Source: Thalassotalea_E sp964620605
GTDB lineage: Bacteria > Pseudomonadota > Gammaproteobacteria > Enterobacterales > Alteromonadaceae
DNA: 33,974 nucleotides
Assembly (NCBI GenBank): GCA_964620605.1
Contig: CAZUHQ010000029.1
Span: 1-33,974, forward strand
Direction: 5' to 3'
Shown here: piece by piece, positions 24,531 through 33,570 of the stretch
Layout of the letters: each line of letters starts with the position of its first letter
How positions within the stretch are numbered: position 1 is the stretch's first letter
The notes under the pieces: generated by a model
Seen by the model: only the letters and a program-made list of their open reading frames with translations
What the model was told of the DNA's origin: nothing
The model's database searches: none
Made by a program: the position numbers and the translations under genes

Positions 24531-25448
24531 TTAGAAGCTTGAGGCGCTAATTTCCTGAAATTCGATCGGAGAAACCGTTTCATCTTCATAACTGACCCAT
24601 TCCCAAGCATCAGTTTGTTTAAAAACTTCACGTAACAGCAAGTTATTTAAGCCATGACCTGATTTAAAGGCATTCAGCTGACCTAAAATGCTATGACCGC
24701 ACATATATAAGTCACCAATCGCATCTAAAATCTTATGCTTAACAAACTCGTCATCATAACGTAAATCGTCTTTATTAAGCATGCGATACTCATCAAGGAC
24801 AATCGCATTTTCCAGACTACCGCCTAACGCCAGGTTATGTGAGCGTAAAAACTCAATATCACGCATAAAACCGAAGGTACGGGCGCGGCTGATCTCTTTA
24901 ATAAACGAACAGCTCGATAAATCCATGGTCATTGACTGACAGGTATTGGCGATCACCGGATGATCAAACTCAATGGCAAAATTAACTTTAAAACCCTGAT
25001 GCGGCGTTAATTCAGCCCATTTATCACCTTCTTCAACCCGGATAGGTTTTTTAATGCGAATAAAGCGTTTGGCTGCATTTAAGGTTTCGATGCCAACCGA
25101 TTGAATTAAATAAACAAACGGTAATGCGCTACCATCCATAATTGGAATTTCAGGCGAATCGACATCTATCACTAGATTATCAATTCCTAAACCTGCTAAC
25201 GCAGATAACAAGTGCTCGACGGTGGAGATCTGCACACCTTGTTCATTCACTAAACAGGTACATAAAGTCGTTTCACCAACGGCTGCCGGTGTTGCTTTAA
25301 TATCGACTATCGGGTTTAAGTCAACACGACGAAATACAATACCTGTATTTGCCGGTGCAGGACGGAGAGTGATCTGCACCTTTTCGCCTTTGTGTAAACC
25401 CACACCTACAGCCGATACTTGCTCTTTAATTGTACGTTGTTTAATCAT
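24531..25448 (-). CDS. lpxC: UDP-3-O-acyl-N-acetylglucosamine deacetylase
   Basis: A 305-aa zinc deacetylase for the committed step of lipid A synthesis. The zinc ligands H79, H238 and D242 and the catalytic E78 and H265 fall at exactly the E. coli numbers. Length equals E. coli LpxC (305 aa). It has its own strong promoter upstream and a terminator downstream, so it is a separate unit at the end of the division cluster. A C-terminal degradation tag (for FtsH in enterobacteria) cannot be judged; the tail here reads EISASSF. Confidence 0.97.
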   Translation of the reverse strand: MIKQRTIKEQVSAVGVGLHKGEKVQITLRPAPANTGIVFRRVDLNPIVDIKATPAAVGETTLCTCLVNEQGVQISTVEHLLSALAGLGIDNLVIDVDSPEIPIMDGSALPFVYLIQSVGIETLNAAKRFIRIKKPIRVEEGDKWAELTPHQGFKVNFAIEFDHPVIANTCQSMTMDLSSCSFIKEISRARTFGFMRDIEFLRSHNLALGGSLENAIVLDEYRMLNKDDLRYDDEFVKHKILDAIGDLYMCGHSILGQLNAFKSGHGLNNLLLREVFKQTDAWEWVSYEDETVSPIEFQEISASSF

Positions 25449-25501
25449 AAATAGCCTTCTTAAGCCTATATTTTACTATAAAGCACCACCCGAAATTGGC
25501 G

Positions 25502-25537
25502 GGCGCATAATATAGCAAAAAAGCCTAACAAAATCAA
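25502..25537 (-). promoter_or_regulatory. lpxC promoter
   Basis: Minus-strand -35 TTGATT (25532-25537), a 17-bp spacer and -10 TATATT (25509-25514) form a strong sigma70 promoter, giving a start near 25502 and a 54-nt leader. Known in E. coli: lpxC has its own promoter after ftsZ. Confidence 0.75.
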
Positions 25538-25545
25538 AACCTATG

Positions 25546-25589
25546 CTTTTACTTATTAATCGCTAAACTTTTACTTATTAATCGTAAAA
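25546..25589. repeat. 22-bp direct repeat upstream of the lpxC promoter
   Basis: The 17-nt string cttttacttattaatcg occurs at 25546-25562 and again at 25568-25584, a 22-bp period. It lies 8 bp upstream of the lpxC -35 box, in the 153-bp ftsZ-lpxC gap. Two turns of helix apart, the copies would face the same side of DNA, as for an activator or UP element; the function is inferred. Confidence 0.7.
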
Positions 25590-25601
25590 ATAGTTAAGTA
25601 A

Positions 25602-26765
25602 TTAATCAGCCTGTTTTCTTAAAAATGCCGGAATATCCAGGTAATTATCCAAGTCAGCCGCTGGCACTTTTTGTGCCTGGGCATTCGCTTCAGGCATGGC
25701 AACAGATTGCGTACTTGCTTCAGGTTGCGCACTAGCGATAAATTCCTGACCTACAGCAATTGGCTCAACTGCCGGTGCTGGATTAACTAACGTGATATCT
25801 GGCTTACGCTCAGCGCCAATACCGGTAGCAACTACAGTGACACGCAACTCTTCCGTCATTTCAGGATCGATTACCGCACCAACAACCACAGTAGCATTTT
25901 CAGAAGCAAACGCTTTAACTGCATTACCAACCGTTTCAAACTCATCAATGCTGATATCCATACCGGCAGTAATATTAACAAGAATACCGCGTGCTCCTGC
26001 TAAATCGACATCTTCCAGTAACGGGCTGGAAATCGCTGCTTCCGCCGCTTCTTCCGCTCTATCTTCACCTGAAGCGATACCTGAACCCATCATTGCCGTG
26101 CCCATTTCTGACATCACAGTACGGACATCGGCAAAGTCAACGTTTATGAGTCCGGGGCGGGTAATAAGTTCCGCAATACCTTGTACCGCACCTAAAAGTA
26201 CGTTATTCGCCGCTTTAAAGGCATCTAATAACGATGTACCCGGCCCTAAGACTTTTAACAGTTTCTCGTTAGGAATAGTGATCAATGAATCGACATTTTT
26301 TGCTAAAAATTCGATGCCTTGATCGGCATAATTCATACGTTTTTTACCTTCAAACGGGAACGGTTTAGTGACGACAGCAACCGTTAAAATTCCCATTTCT
26401 TTTGCCACTTCAGCAACTACCGGCGCCGCACCTGTACCAGTGCCGCCGCCCATACCGGCAGCGATAAACACCATGTCAGCACCTTGTAAGGTTTCTTTAA
26501 TGGTATCTCTGTCTTCTTCTGCGCTACGACGACCAATTTCTGGGTTCGCACCAGCACCTAAGCCTTTAGTGACATCGCTGCCCAGCTGTAAAGTGACATT
26601 CGCAGACGAATTGCGCAACGCCTGCGAGTCGGTATTTGCCGTGATAAACTCAACCCCTTCAATGGTTTGACTTACCATGTGCTCAACGGCATTGCCGCCA
26701 CCGCCGCCAACACCTATGACTTTAATGACCGCTTCTTCGTTATGATCTTCCATCAATTCAAACAT
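25602..26765 (-). CDS. ftsZ: cell division GTPase FtsZ
   Basis: A 387-aa tubulin homologue that builds the Z ring at midcell. The GTP-binding signature GGGTGTG is at 106-112 and the T7 region follows near 205-215. A variable linker (about 320-370) leads to the C-terminal peptide DIPAFLRKQAD, the docking site for FtsA and ZipA. E. coli FtsZ is 383 aa. It lies 85 nt after ftsA. Confidence 0.98.
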   Translation of the reverse strand: MFELMEDHNEEAVIKVIGVGGGGGNAVEHMVSQTIEGVEFITANTDSQALRNSSANVTLQLGSDVTKGLGAGANPEIGRRSAEEDRDTIKETLQGADMVFIAAGMGGGTGTGAAPVVAEVAKEMGILTVAVVTKPFPFEGKKRMNYADQGIEFLAKNVDSLITIPNEKLLKVLGPGTSLLDAFKAANNVLLGAVQGIAELITRPGLINVDFADVRTVMSEMGTAMMGSGIASGEDRAEEAAEAAISSPLLEDVDLAGARGILVNITAGMDISIDEFETVGNAVKAFASENATVVVGAVIDPEMTEELRVTVVATGIGAERKPDITLVNPAPAVEPIAVGQEFIASAQPEASTQSVAMPEANAQAQKVPAADLDNYLDIPAFLRKQAD

Positions 26766-26850
26766 TTTTCTCTCTCCGATTGTTACTGTTTTGTTCCACC
26801 AAAACGTCTTGCTTACTCACTACAAACAAGTTTTCACTCATCTATAAATT

Positions 26851-28086
26851 CTAAAATTCACCTTTAAACCAGGCCAAAATCCGTGAACCTATGCTAGCAA
26901 CGCCTTCGCTGCTTTTGCTTTCACTGCTACTTTGTTCGCTGGCCTGCATGCCATAATGTAAAAGTCCAACCACAGTGGCGTAGGTCGGGTCATTAACATA
27001 TTCTTTTAAACCGGCAACATTCTGTGCTGTCGCCACCCGCACCGGCATTTGGAAAACTTCTTCGGCAAATTCCACTACCCCTTCCATTTTCGCGGTGCCG
27101 CCGGTTAACACATAACCGGCAGCGATTTGATCTTCCAAACCGCATTCACGTAACTCTTCCTGAATCAATTCAAATAACTCGTGATACCTAGGCTCCACTA
27201 CTTCCGCCAGGGTATGGCGTGACATTGAACGTGCAGGCCGGCCGCCAACACTTGGTACTTCAATGTTTTCTTCCATACTAACCATTTGACGCAGCGCACA
27301 GGCGTATTGCACTTTTATGTCTTCTGCATGACTTAATGGCGTTCTGAAAATCTTGGCAATATCACTGGTCACCTGATTACCCGCCACCGGGATAACGGCG
27401 GTATGGCGTAATGCACCACCGGTAAAGACCGCAATATCCATGGTACCGGCGCCGATATCGACGACACAAATACCTAATTCTTTTTCATCATCGGTTAACA
27501 CCGCATAACTAGAAGCAAGTGCCGAGAAAATCAATTGATCCGCCTTTAACTCGCAACGCTCGACACATTTCACAATATTTTTCGCCATATCATTGGCACA
27601 GGTAACGATATGCACTTTCGCTTCCATCCGCACGCCTGACATGCCAATTGGACTTTTAATGCCATCCTGACAGTCAATGGAATATTCCTGAGGCAAAACA
27701 TGTAGCATTCGACGCTCGGCAGAAATTGGCACTGAACGCGCGGTATGAATGACATTATCCACGTCTTCCTGGATCACTTCCTTGTCATTAATCGGCACCA
27801 TGCCATTTTCATTTTGGCAACTGATATGTTTTCCGGAAATTCCCAGATAGACAGAACTAATATGGCAATCTGCCATTAATTCCGCTTCATTAATAGCGCG
27901 TTGAATTGACTGGATCACCAGGTTAAGGTCGTTAACGCCACCTTTATCCATGCCGCGTGCCGGTTGATTACCGACACCGACAATGCTTAACTGATTGTCT
28001 GGTGTGATTTCACCAACCGCGACCGAGATCTTGGATGTACCAATATCTAAACCGACCACTAAATTTCTTTCATTAACTTTTGCCAT
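26851..28086 (-). CDS. ftsA: cell division protein FtsA
   Basis: A 411-aa actin-like ATPase that tethers FtsZ to the membrane. The phosphate-1 motif VVGLDIGTSKISVAVGE (about 10-26), a DIGAGTMDIAVF motif and GYVLTGGTAKMEGV motif are clear, and the C-terminal amphipathic helix SRILAWFKGEF is the membrane anchor. It starts 5 nt after ftsQ. Confidence 0.97.
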   Translation of the reverse strand: MAKVNERNLVVGLDIGTSKISVAVGEITPDNQLSIVGVGNQPARGMDKGGVNDLNLVIQSIQRAINEAELMADCHISSVYLGISGKHISCQNENGMVPINDKEVIQEDVDNVIHTARSVPISAERRMLHVLPQEYSIDCQDGIKSPIGMSGVRMEAKVHIVTCANDMAKNIVKCVERCELKADQLIFSALASSYAVLTDDEKELGICVVDIGAGTMDIAVFTGGALRHTAVIPVAGNQVTSDIAKIFRTPLSHAEDIKVQYACALRQMVSMEENIEVPSVGGRPARSMSRHTLAEVVEPRYHELFELIQEELRECGLEDQIAAGYVLTGGTAKMEGVVEFAEEVFQMPVRVATAQNVAGLKEYVNDPTYATVVGLLHYGMQASEQSSSESKSSEGVASIGSRILAWFKGEF

Positions 28087-28091
28087 TAATG

Positions 28092-28868
28092 TTAAACTCT
28101 TTCTTTTTCTACCTGAGGTTTCCAGCCGACTGCCAGCCCCGTTTCATAACGTAAATCAACATATTTAACTTGCTGATCCGCCTTTTTATTTGCCTTAATC
28201 TCTGGATAAATATCCATAAAGCGTTGAATGCGTTGAACGCGGTTTTCACGCCCTAAATTCAGTACCACACCGTCATCTAATGTTAGCTGCCAGGAATAAC
28301 GTTCCGACAACATTAATTCATCGATTGCCAGCTCGCTATATTCCAACAGTCGACTTAAGTTAATAAAGTTTTCCAATGCCACCAATTCACTACCTTCAGG
28401 GCCAAAAAATGCCGGTAAGCTGTGTTCAATACGGCTAATGTCCGCCTGAAACGCCATGCCCTGCTGGTTTATTAAAAAGTCGCCATTCCAATAGGCTATC
28501 GGTTTTTGGTCGACAACATATATTTTCAATTCATTTGGCCAATGCTTACGTACTGAAACCGAATACACCCAGGGCAAATTCACTACTTTTTGTTGCACCT
28601 GATCAACATCAACTTTAAAAAAGTTCCCTAAATCAATACGCTCAATCGCCCGCTCAATATCGGCTTTTTCTGTATACGGCATCTCACCACTGATAACAAT
28701 TGAGGTTACCGGCATCGACTCCTGCGCCGACATTTTATTTGTGACATACCAGCTGAGCAGGCAAATAGCTATGATCACTGAAACAAAAAACGTCACCCCC
28801 AGCCAAAAACTCCAGTGAAGTTTTTCGCCGGTTGGACTAAGAGTTAATTGTTCAGCCTTGTGCGTCAT
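28092..28868 (-). CDS. ftsQ: cell division protein FtsQ
   Basis: A 258-aa bitopic protein of the FtsQLB subcomplex. A cytoplasmic tail is followed by a transmembrane helix (about 24-42), the POTRA domain (VTSIVISGEMPYTEKADIERAI, about 53-125) and the beta domain (about 130-245). It begins 2 nt after ddlB, so translation is coupled. Length is a little below E. coli (276 aa). Confidence 0.94.
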   Translation of the reverse strand: MTHKAEQLTLSPTGEKLHWSFWLGVTFFVSVIIAICLLSWYVTNKMSAQESMPVTSIVISGEMPYTEKADIERAIERIDLGNFFKVDVDQVQQKVVNLPWVYSVSVRKHWPNELKIYVVDQKPIAYWNGDFLINQQGMAFQADISRIEHSLPAFFGPEGSELVALENFINLSRLLEYSELAIDELMLSERYSWQLTLDDGVVLNLGRENRVQRIQRFMDIYPEIKANKKADQQVKYVDLRYETGLAVGWKPQVEKERV

Positions 28869-28870
28869 AC

Positions 28871-29830
28871 CTAGCCCTGCTCTCCGTTATCAACACTTAG
28901 CTGGACTATTTTGCTCACTAATTCAACAAAGCTATAACCGGCCACTTTTGCCGCTTTAGGCACTAGAGAAGTCTCCGTCATTCCAGGTACGGTATTAACT
29001 TCCAGTATTTGCCAGTCATTATTTTCATTGCGCATGACATCAACGCGTCCCCAGCCTTGAGCCCCGGTTGCTTTAAATGCTTTTAACGCCAGGTTTTGCA
29101 GTGTTTTTTCATCTTGCTCAGATAAATGGCAAGGACAATGGTATTGAGTATCGTTTGACTGATACTTCGCTTGATAGTCATAAAAGGCATTCGGCGTTTC
29201 CATATGGATCACCGGCAATGCCTGCTCGCCTAAAATACTGACGGTATATTCAGGACCGTTGATCCAGGCTTCCACCAGCACTTCATTGTCAAAGTTAAAT
29301 GCCTGCTCCAGTGCCTGTGTTAGTTGCTGTGCATCTTGTGCCATCGACATGCCGATGCTGGAACCTTCATGAGCAGGTTTTACCATCACTTTACCACCAA
29401 GCTCTTTTAATATATTTTGCGCCTGCTGAGCTTTAAATGCCGATTTATTCACCACGACAAAAGGTGCGGTCGGTAAACCGCAGGCCTGCATTACCTGTTT
29501 GCTGCGGTTTTTATCCATTGACAGCGCCGAACCTAAAACACCAGAGCCAGTATAGGGGATCCCCATATATTCCAATGCCCCCTGAACACAACCGTCTTCA
29601 CCACCACGACCATGGAGCGCAATAAACACGCGATCAACCTTTAATTCCACTAAATTAGACAAGCAATAACCTTGAGTATCTACCAAAGACACGTTGAAAC
29701 CGGCACTTTCCAGCGCCTTGGCGATCGCAGCACCTGAACGCAGAGATACTGCACGTTCAGCTGAATCACCGCCATGAAGCACGGCAATATGCTGTTGTTT
29801 AAGCAGGCTATTATTCAAAGAATCAGTCAT
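28871..29830 (-). CDS. ddlB: D-alanine--D-alanine ligase
   Basis: A 319-aa ATP-grasp enzyme that makes D-Ala-D-Ala for the peptidoglycan stem. The HGGDSAERAVSLRSG opening, the KPAHEGSSIGMS loop, WGRVDVM and EVNTVPGMTETSLVP at the C-terminus are family hallmarks. I use the ATG at 29830, which has AAGGAG 6 nt upstream, rather than a TTG two codons earlier. The start overlaps the end of murC by 8 nt. The ligase binds D-Ala twice; nothing suggests D-Ala-D-Lac use, though I cannot exclude it by eye. Confidence 0.95.
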   Translation of the reverse strand: MTDSLNNSLLKQQHIAVLHGGDSAERAVSLRSGAAIAKALESAGFNVSLVDTQGYCLSNLVELKVDRVFIALHGRGGEDGCVQGALEYMGIPYTGSGVLGSALSMDKNRSKQVMQACGLPTAPFVVVNKSAFKAQQAQNILKELGGKVMVKPAHEGSSIGMSMAQDAQQLTQALEQAFNFDNEVLVEAWINGPEYTVSILGEQALPVIHMETPNAFYDYQAKYQSNDTQYHCPCHLSEQDEKTLQNLALKAFKATGAQGWGRVDVMRNENNDWQILEVNTVPGMTETSLVPKAAKVAGYSFVELVSKIVQLSVDNGEQG

Positions 29831-31277
29831 GCTCAACTCCTTGAAAAATCTTATCGCCAGCCAGTTGACGTGAAATCACTCCAATATTTCCCGCCCCTTG
29901 AGTGATCACCATATCGCCGTCTTGCAATTGATTTTTTAGCAGCTCAGGCAATTGTTCGATATCACCAACATAAATCGGCTCGATTTGACCACGCTGACGA
30001 ATACTACGTGCTAGGCTTTTACTGTCAGCACTGGCAATTGGCACTTCACCGGCACCGTAGACATCAAGCAACAATAAGCAATCGACCTGTGACAACACCT
30101 CAACAAAGTCTTCATATAAATCACGGGTACGGGAATAGCGATGCGGCTGAAACACCATCACCAAACGTTTGTCCGGCCAGCCATTGCGCATTGCTTTAAT
30201 AGTGGCAGCAACTTCTCTTGGGTGATGACCATAATCATCCACCAATACCATAGCACCATTTTCAGTATGTAAATCGGCAAGCTGCTCAAAGCGGCGGCCG
30301 ATACCGGCAAAACCGGCAAGCGCATTGACGATTGCACTATCACTTACCCCTTCATCAGTTGCCACCGCAATACTGGCCAGTGCATTTAGCACATTATGCT
30401 GACCCGGCAAATTCACGTTTAAATCTAAATCCGGCAGGCCCTGACGTTCAACGGTGAAATAGCTGACACCACCACTTTGCTGATAGTTGGTCGCGACGAC
30501 ATCGGCATCTTGTGAAAAGCCATATGTGATCACTTGCCGGGCAATCCGAGGTAAAATTTCCCGCACCACAGGATTATCGATACAAACCACGGCCAAACCG
30601 TAAAACGGCAAATTATGTAAAAACTCCAGGTAGGTTTCTTTGAGCTTTTCAAAGTCCCCCTGGTAAGTTTCCATATGATCTTCGTCGATATTAGTCACCA
30701 CAGCCACCATAGGCTGGAGGTGTAAAAACGAGGCATCACTTTCATCGGCTTCAGCGATCAGGTAACGGCTGGTACCGAGTCTGGCATTAGTACCGGCACT
30801 ATTTAACAAGCCCCCAATGACAAAGGTTGGATCTAAATCCGCTTCGGCAAAAATGCTGGCAACCAGGCTGGTAGTTGTGGTTTTACCATGTGTTCCGGCA
30901 ACCGCAACACCATGGCGAAAACGCATTAATTCCGCCAGCATTTCCGCGCGGCGTACCACAGGAATCCGCAATTTCGCTGCCTGTTGTAATTCAGGATTAT
31001 CTTGATTAATGGCACTGGACACTACGATAACACTGGCGCCGTTAATATTGTCTTGATGATGGCCAATAGTAATTTGCGCCCCTAATTTTCTAAGCCGTGA
31101 AACTACCTGGTTTTCACCAATGTCAGAACCTGTGATCTGATAACCTTCATTTAGCAGTACTTCGGCAATCCCGCCCATACCGGCACCACCAATACCAACA
31201 AAATGAATAATTTTTACCCGGCGCATTTCCGGCACTTTAATTGGCGTTTTCAACTTTTTACTCACATTCATACTCAT
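29823..31277 (-). CDS. murC: UDP-N-acetylmuramate--L-alanine ligase
   Basis: A 484-aa Mur ligase that adds L-Ala to UDP-MurNAc. FVGIGGAGMGGIAEVL (about 25-41) binds the UDP substrate, GTHGKTTTTS is the ATP P-loop, and EADESDASF and HHPREVAATI follow in order. It starts in an ATGA overlap with the murG stop (31274-31277), and overlaps ddlB at its end, so the run is translationally coupled. Confidence 0.97.
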   Translation of the reverse strand: MSMNVSKKLKTPIKVPEMRRVKIIHFVGIGGAGMGGIAEVLLNEGYQITGSDIGENQVVSRLRKLGAQITIGHHQDNINGASVIVVSSAINQDNPELQQAAKLRIPVVRRAEMLAELMRFRHGVAVAGTHGKTTTTSLVASIFAEADLDPTFVIGGLLNSAGTNARLGTSRYLIAEADESDASFLHLQPMVAVVTNIDEDHMETYQGDFEKLKETYLEFLHNLPFYGLAVVCIDNPVVREILPRIARQVITYGFSQDADVVATNYQQSGGVSYFTVERQGLPDLDLNVNLPGQHNVLNALASIAVATDEGVSDSAIVNALAGFAGIGRRFEQLADLHTENGAMVLVDDYGHHPREVAATIKAMRNGWPDKRLVMVFQPHRYSRTRDLYEDFVEVLSQVDCLLLLDVYGAGEVPIASADSKSLARSIRQRGQIEPIYVGDIEQLPELLKNQLQDGDMVITQGAGNIGVISRQLAGDKIFQGVEHD

Positions 31278-32365
31278 TTTTTCACTAGCTCCATACAGGC
31301 TTGTGCCACCCTGGCCGTTGCATCCGCATGTGCCGCATCATGAGCAGCTTTTGACATTGACTGGATCACTTTGTCAGAAACAAACAAGCTATTGAGCATT
31401 TGTCCAAGGCTAGTGCCATTAAATTCATTTTGGGCGATCATTTTCGCCGCATTACCTTGTACCAGATACATGGCGTTTTTCGTTTGATGGTCATCCACCG
31501 CATGCGGAAGCGGAACAAAAATCGCCGGTTTTGCAGCCATCGCCAGTTCAGAAACTGTTAACGCGCCTGCGCGGCAAATCACAACATCCGCCCACTGATA
31601 AGCCTGTGCCATATTTTCAATAAACTCAGTGACTTTGACTTTATCTTGCGGCAAACCATAACGTTGATAACTCTCTAACACTGCTTGCTGATTACCTTTA
31701 CCTGTTTGATGCCAAACGGTAATATTTTGCAATTTGATCTGCTTCATCGCCTGCGGCACAGTGTCGTTTAATACTTTTGCCCCTAAGCTGCCACCGACCA
31801 CTAGTACCTTCTTAGTCGCAGTAGGTTGCGATGGCACTGTTTGCTCTAACGCCACAATATCGCTTCGTAGCGGATTTCCCACCACCTGATGCTTAACCCC
31901 TGACTTAAAAGCCCCAGGAAAGGCACTTAGCACTTTGACTGCTAACCGGGAAAGAAACCGATTACTTAATCCAGCAACCGCATTTTGTTCATGTAACACC
32001 AGAGGTTTAGATAATAACCAGGCGGCAAAACCACCTGGAGCACTGGCATAGCCGCCCATGCCAAGGACAACATCCGGTTTTACCTTGCGGATCACCGACA
32101 TCGACTGAGTTACCGATTGCAATAATTTAAATGGCAACTTCAACCAGGCCTGCCAGTTTTTATTGCGTAGCCCGGCAATATTAATAAAAGAAATCTCAAA
32201 ACCGTGCTCTGGCACAAGCTGCGCTTCCATACGTTTTGCCGTACCTAGCCAGTGAATATCCCAACCCTCGGCCTTTAAATATTCCGCGACCGCTATGCCA
32301 GGGAAAATATGACCACCTGTGCCGCCAGCCATCACTAATAAAGTTGGACGTTTTTCAGTTGTCAT
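31274..32365 (-). CDS. murG: undecaprenyl-PP-MurNAc-pentapeptide GlcNAc transferase
   Basis: A 363-aa peripheral membrane glycosyltransferase (GT28) that converts lipid I to lipid II. The N-terminal GGTGGHIFPGIAVAEYL and second G-loop GMGGYASAPGGFAAW are clear, as is the C-terminal UDP-GlcNAc site (VICRAGALTVSELA, PLPHAVDDHQTKNA). It has a GGAGG ribosome binding site inside the end of ftsW and overlaps it by 4 nt. Confidence 0.97.
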   Translation of the reverse strand: MTTEKRPTLLVMAGGTGGHIFPGIAVAEYLKAEGWDIHWLGTAKRMEAQLVPEHGFEISFINIAGLRNKNWQAWLKLPFKLLQSVTQSMSVIRKVKPDVVLGMGGYASAPGGFAAWLLSKPLVLHEQNAVAGLSNRFLSRLAVKVLSAFPGAFKSGVKHQVVGNPLRSDIVALEQTVPSQPTATKKVLVVGGSLGAKVLNDTVPQAMKQIKLQNITVWHQTGKGNQQAVLESYQRYGLPQDKVKVTEFIENMAQAYQWADVVICRAGALTVSELAMAAKPAIFVPLPHAVDDHQTKNAMYLVQGNAAKMIAQNEFNGTSLGQMLNSLFVSDKVIQSMSKAAHDAAHADATARVAQACMELVKK

Positions 32366-33570
32366 TTACGTCCTCCTTTTTTCTTATGACTGGCTGTCGC
32401 CTGTATTGTCTGCAAACGGATTTCATGATCAATACGAATTAATACCACTAAGGCAATAGTCATGATAATCATCGAGCTGCCGCCATAGCTGATCAGCGGC
32501 ATAGTTAAGCCTTTAGTTGGTACTATTCCAGCACTGGCACCGATATTAACCGCCGCCTGAAAACTGAACCAGATGCCGATAGCAAAGGCAAAAAATCCCT
32601 CGAAATATTTTTCTTTCTGCACTGCCTTTCGCCCAAGCATTAGCGCTTTAAACACTAAAGTCATACTCAATAACAACACCACGCTGATGCCGATAAAGCC
32701 AAATTCCTCCGCCAGCACTGCCATAACAAAATCGGTATGGGCTTCAGGTAGATACTCCAGTTTCTGAATACTGTTACCTAAGCCTTGACCAGTAAGCTCG
32801 CCGCGGCCATAGGCCATTAATGATTGAGTTAACTGATAGCCGCTGCCAAATGGATCTTTCCACGGATCTAAAAAGCTGGTGACCCGCGCCCAGCGATAAG
32901 GTGAGAAATAAGCTAATGCCGCAATCGCCAACAAACCAACCCCGGCAACACTGATAAACTGCCACAGTTTTGCCCCGGCCAAAAACAACAATCCAAAAGT
33001 AGTGACAAACATCACGATCACTGTACCTAGGTCTGGCTGAAACAATAACAAGCAGGCCAATGCGCCAAATACTACCAGCGGTTTAATAAAACCTTTAACG
33101 TTTTCCAGTACTTCATCGCGACGCCTGACTAAATAAGCTGCCAGATAGCAGAAGAAGAATAACTTCGCCGGTTCTGCCGCTTGAATGGTAATAGGGCCGA
33201 CGACTATCCAGCGGGTAGAACCGTTCACCGTACGGCCAATAAGCAAAACGATGACAAGTAACACCATGCCGATCAGCAATAAATTACCACTGTGCTGATG
33301 CCAGCGCGCCATAGGAATTTGCAGGGTCGCCGCGGCAATCACCACACTCAGGCAAATATAAATCATATGGCGGATAACAAAATGAAACGGGTTGGCGGAC
33401 AAGCGCTCTGCCACTGGCATTGACGAGCTTGCTACCATGATCAAACCTATCATATACATGGCAACAGCCAGAATAATATAGCTACGATCGAAAGTCGCAT
33501 TAGATACCGGCTCAGTATTAAACCAATTTGAGAATTTAAAATTTGACATCACAGTTGCAGCTATCGGCAT
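32362..33570 (-). CDS. ftsW: lipid II polymerase FtsW (SEDS family)
   Basis: A 402-aa SEDS membrane glycosyltransferase of septal peptidoglycan synthesis, partner of FtsI. It has about ten hydrophobic helices and the conserved GIVPTKGLTMPLISYGGSS motif, plus FQPDLGT. The start overlaps the murD stop by 10 nt and has a strong AGGAGGT 6 nt upstream. An in-frame ATG seven codons later is less likely because it lacks that site. Confidence 0.96.
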   Translation of the reverse strand: MPIAATVMSNFKFSNWFNTEPVSNATFDRSYIILAVAMYMIGLIMVASSSMPVAERLSANPFHFVIRHMIYICLSVVIAAATLQIPMARWHQHSGNLLLIGMVLLVIVLLIGRTVNGSTRWIVVGPITIQAAEPAKLFFFCYLAAYLVRRRDEVLENVKGFIKPLVVFGALACLLLFQPDLGTVIVMFVTTFGLLFLAGAKLWQFISVAGVGLLAIAALAYFSPYRWARVTSFLDPWKDPFGSGYQLTQSLMAYGRGELTGQGLGNSIQKLEYLPEAHTDFVMAVLAEEFGFIGISVVLLLSMTLVFKALMLGRKAVQKEKYFEGFFAFAIGIWFSFQAAVNIGASAGIVPTKGLTMPLISYGGSSMIIMTIALVVLIRIDHEIRLQTIQATASHKKKGGRK

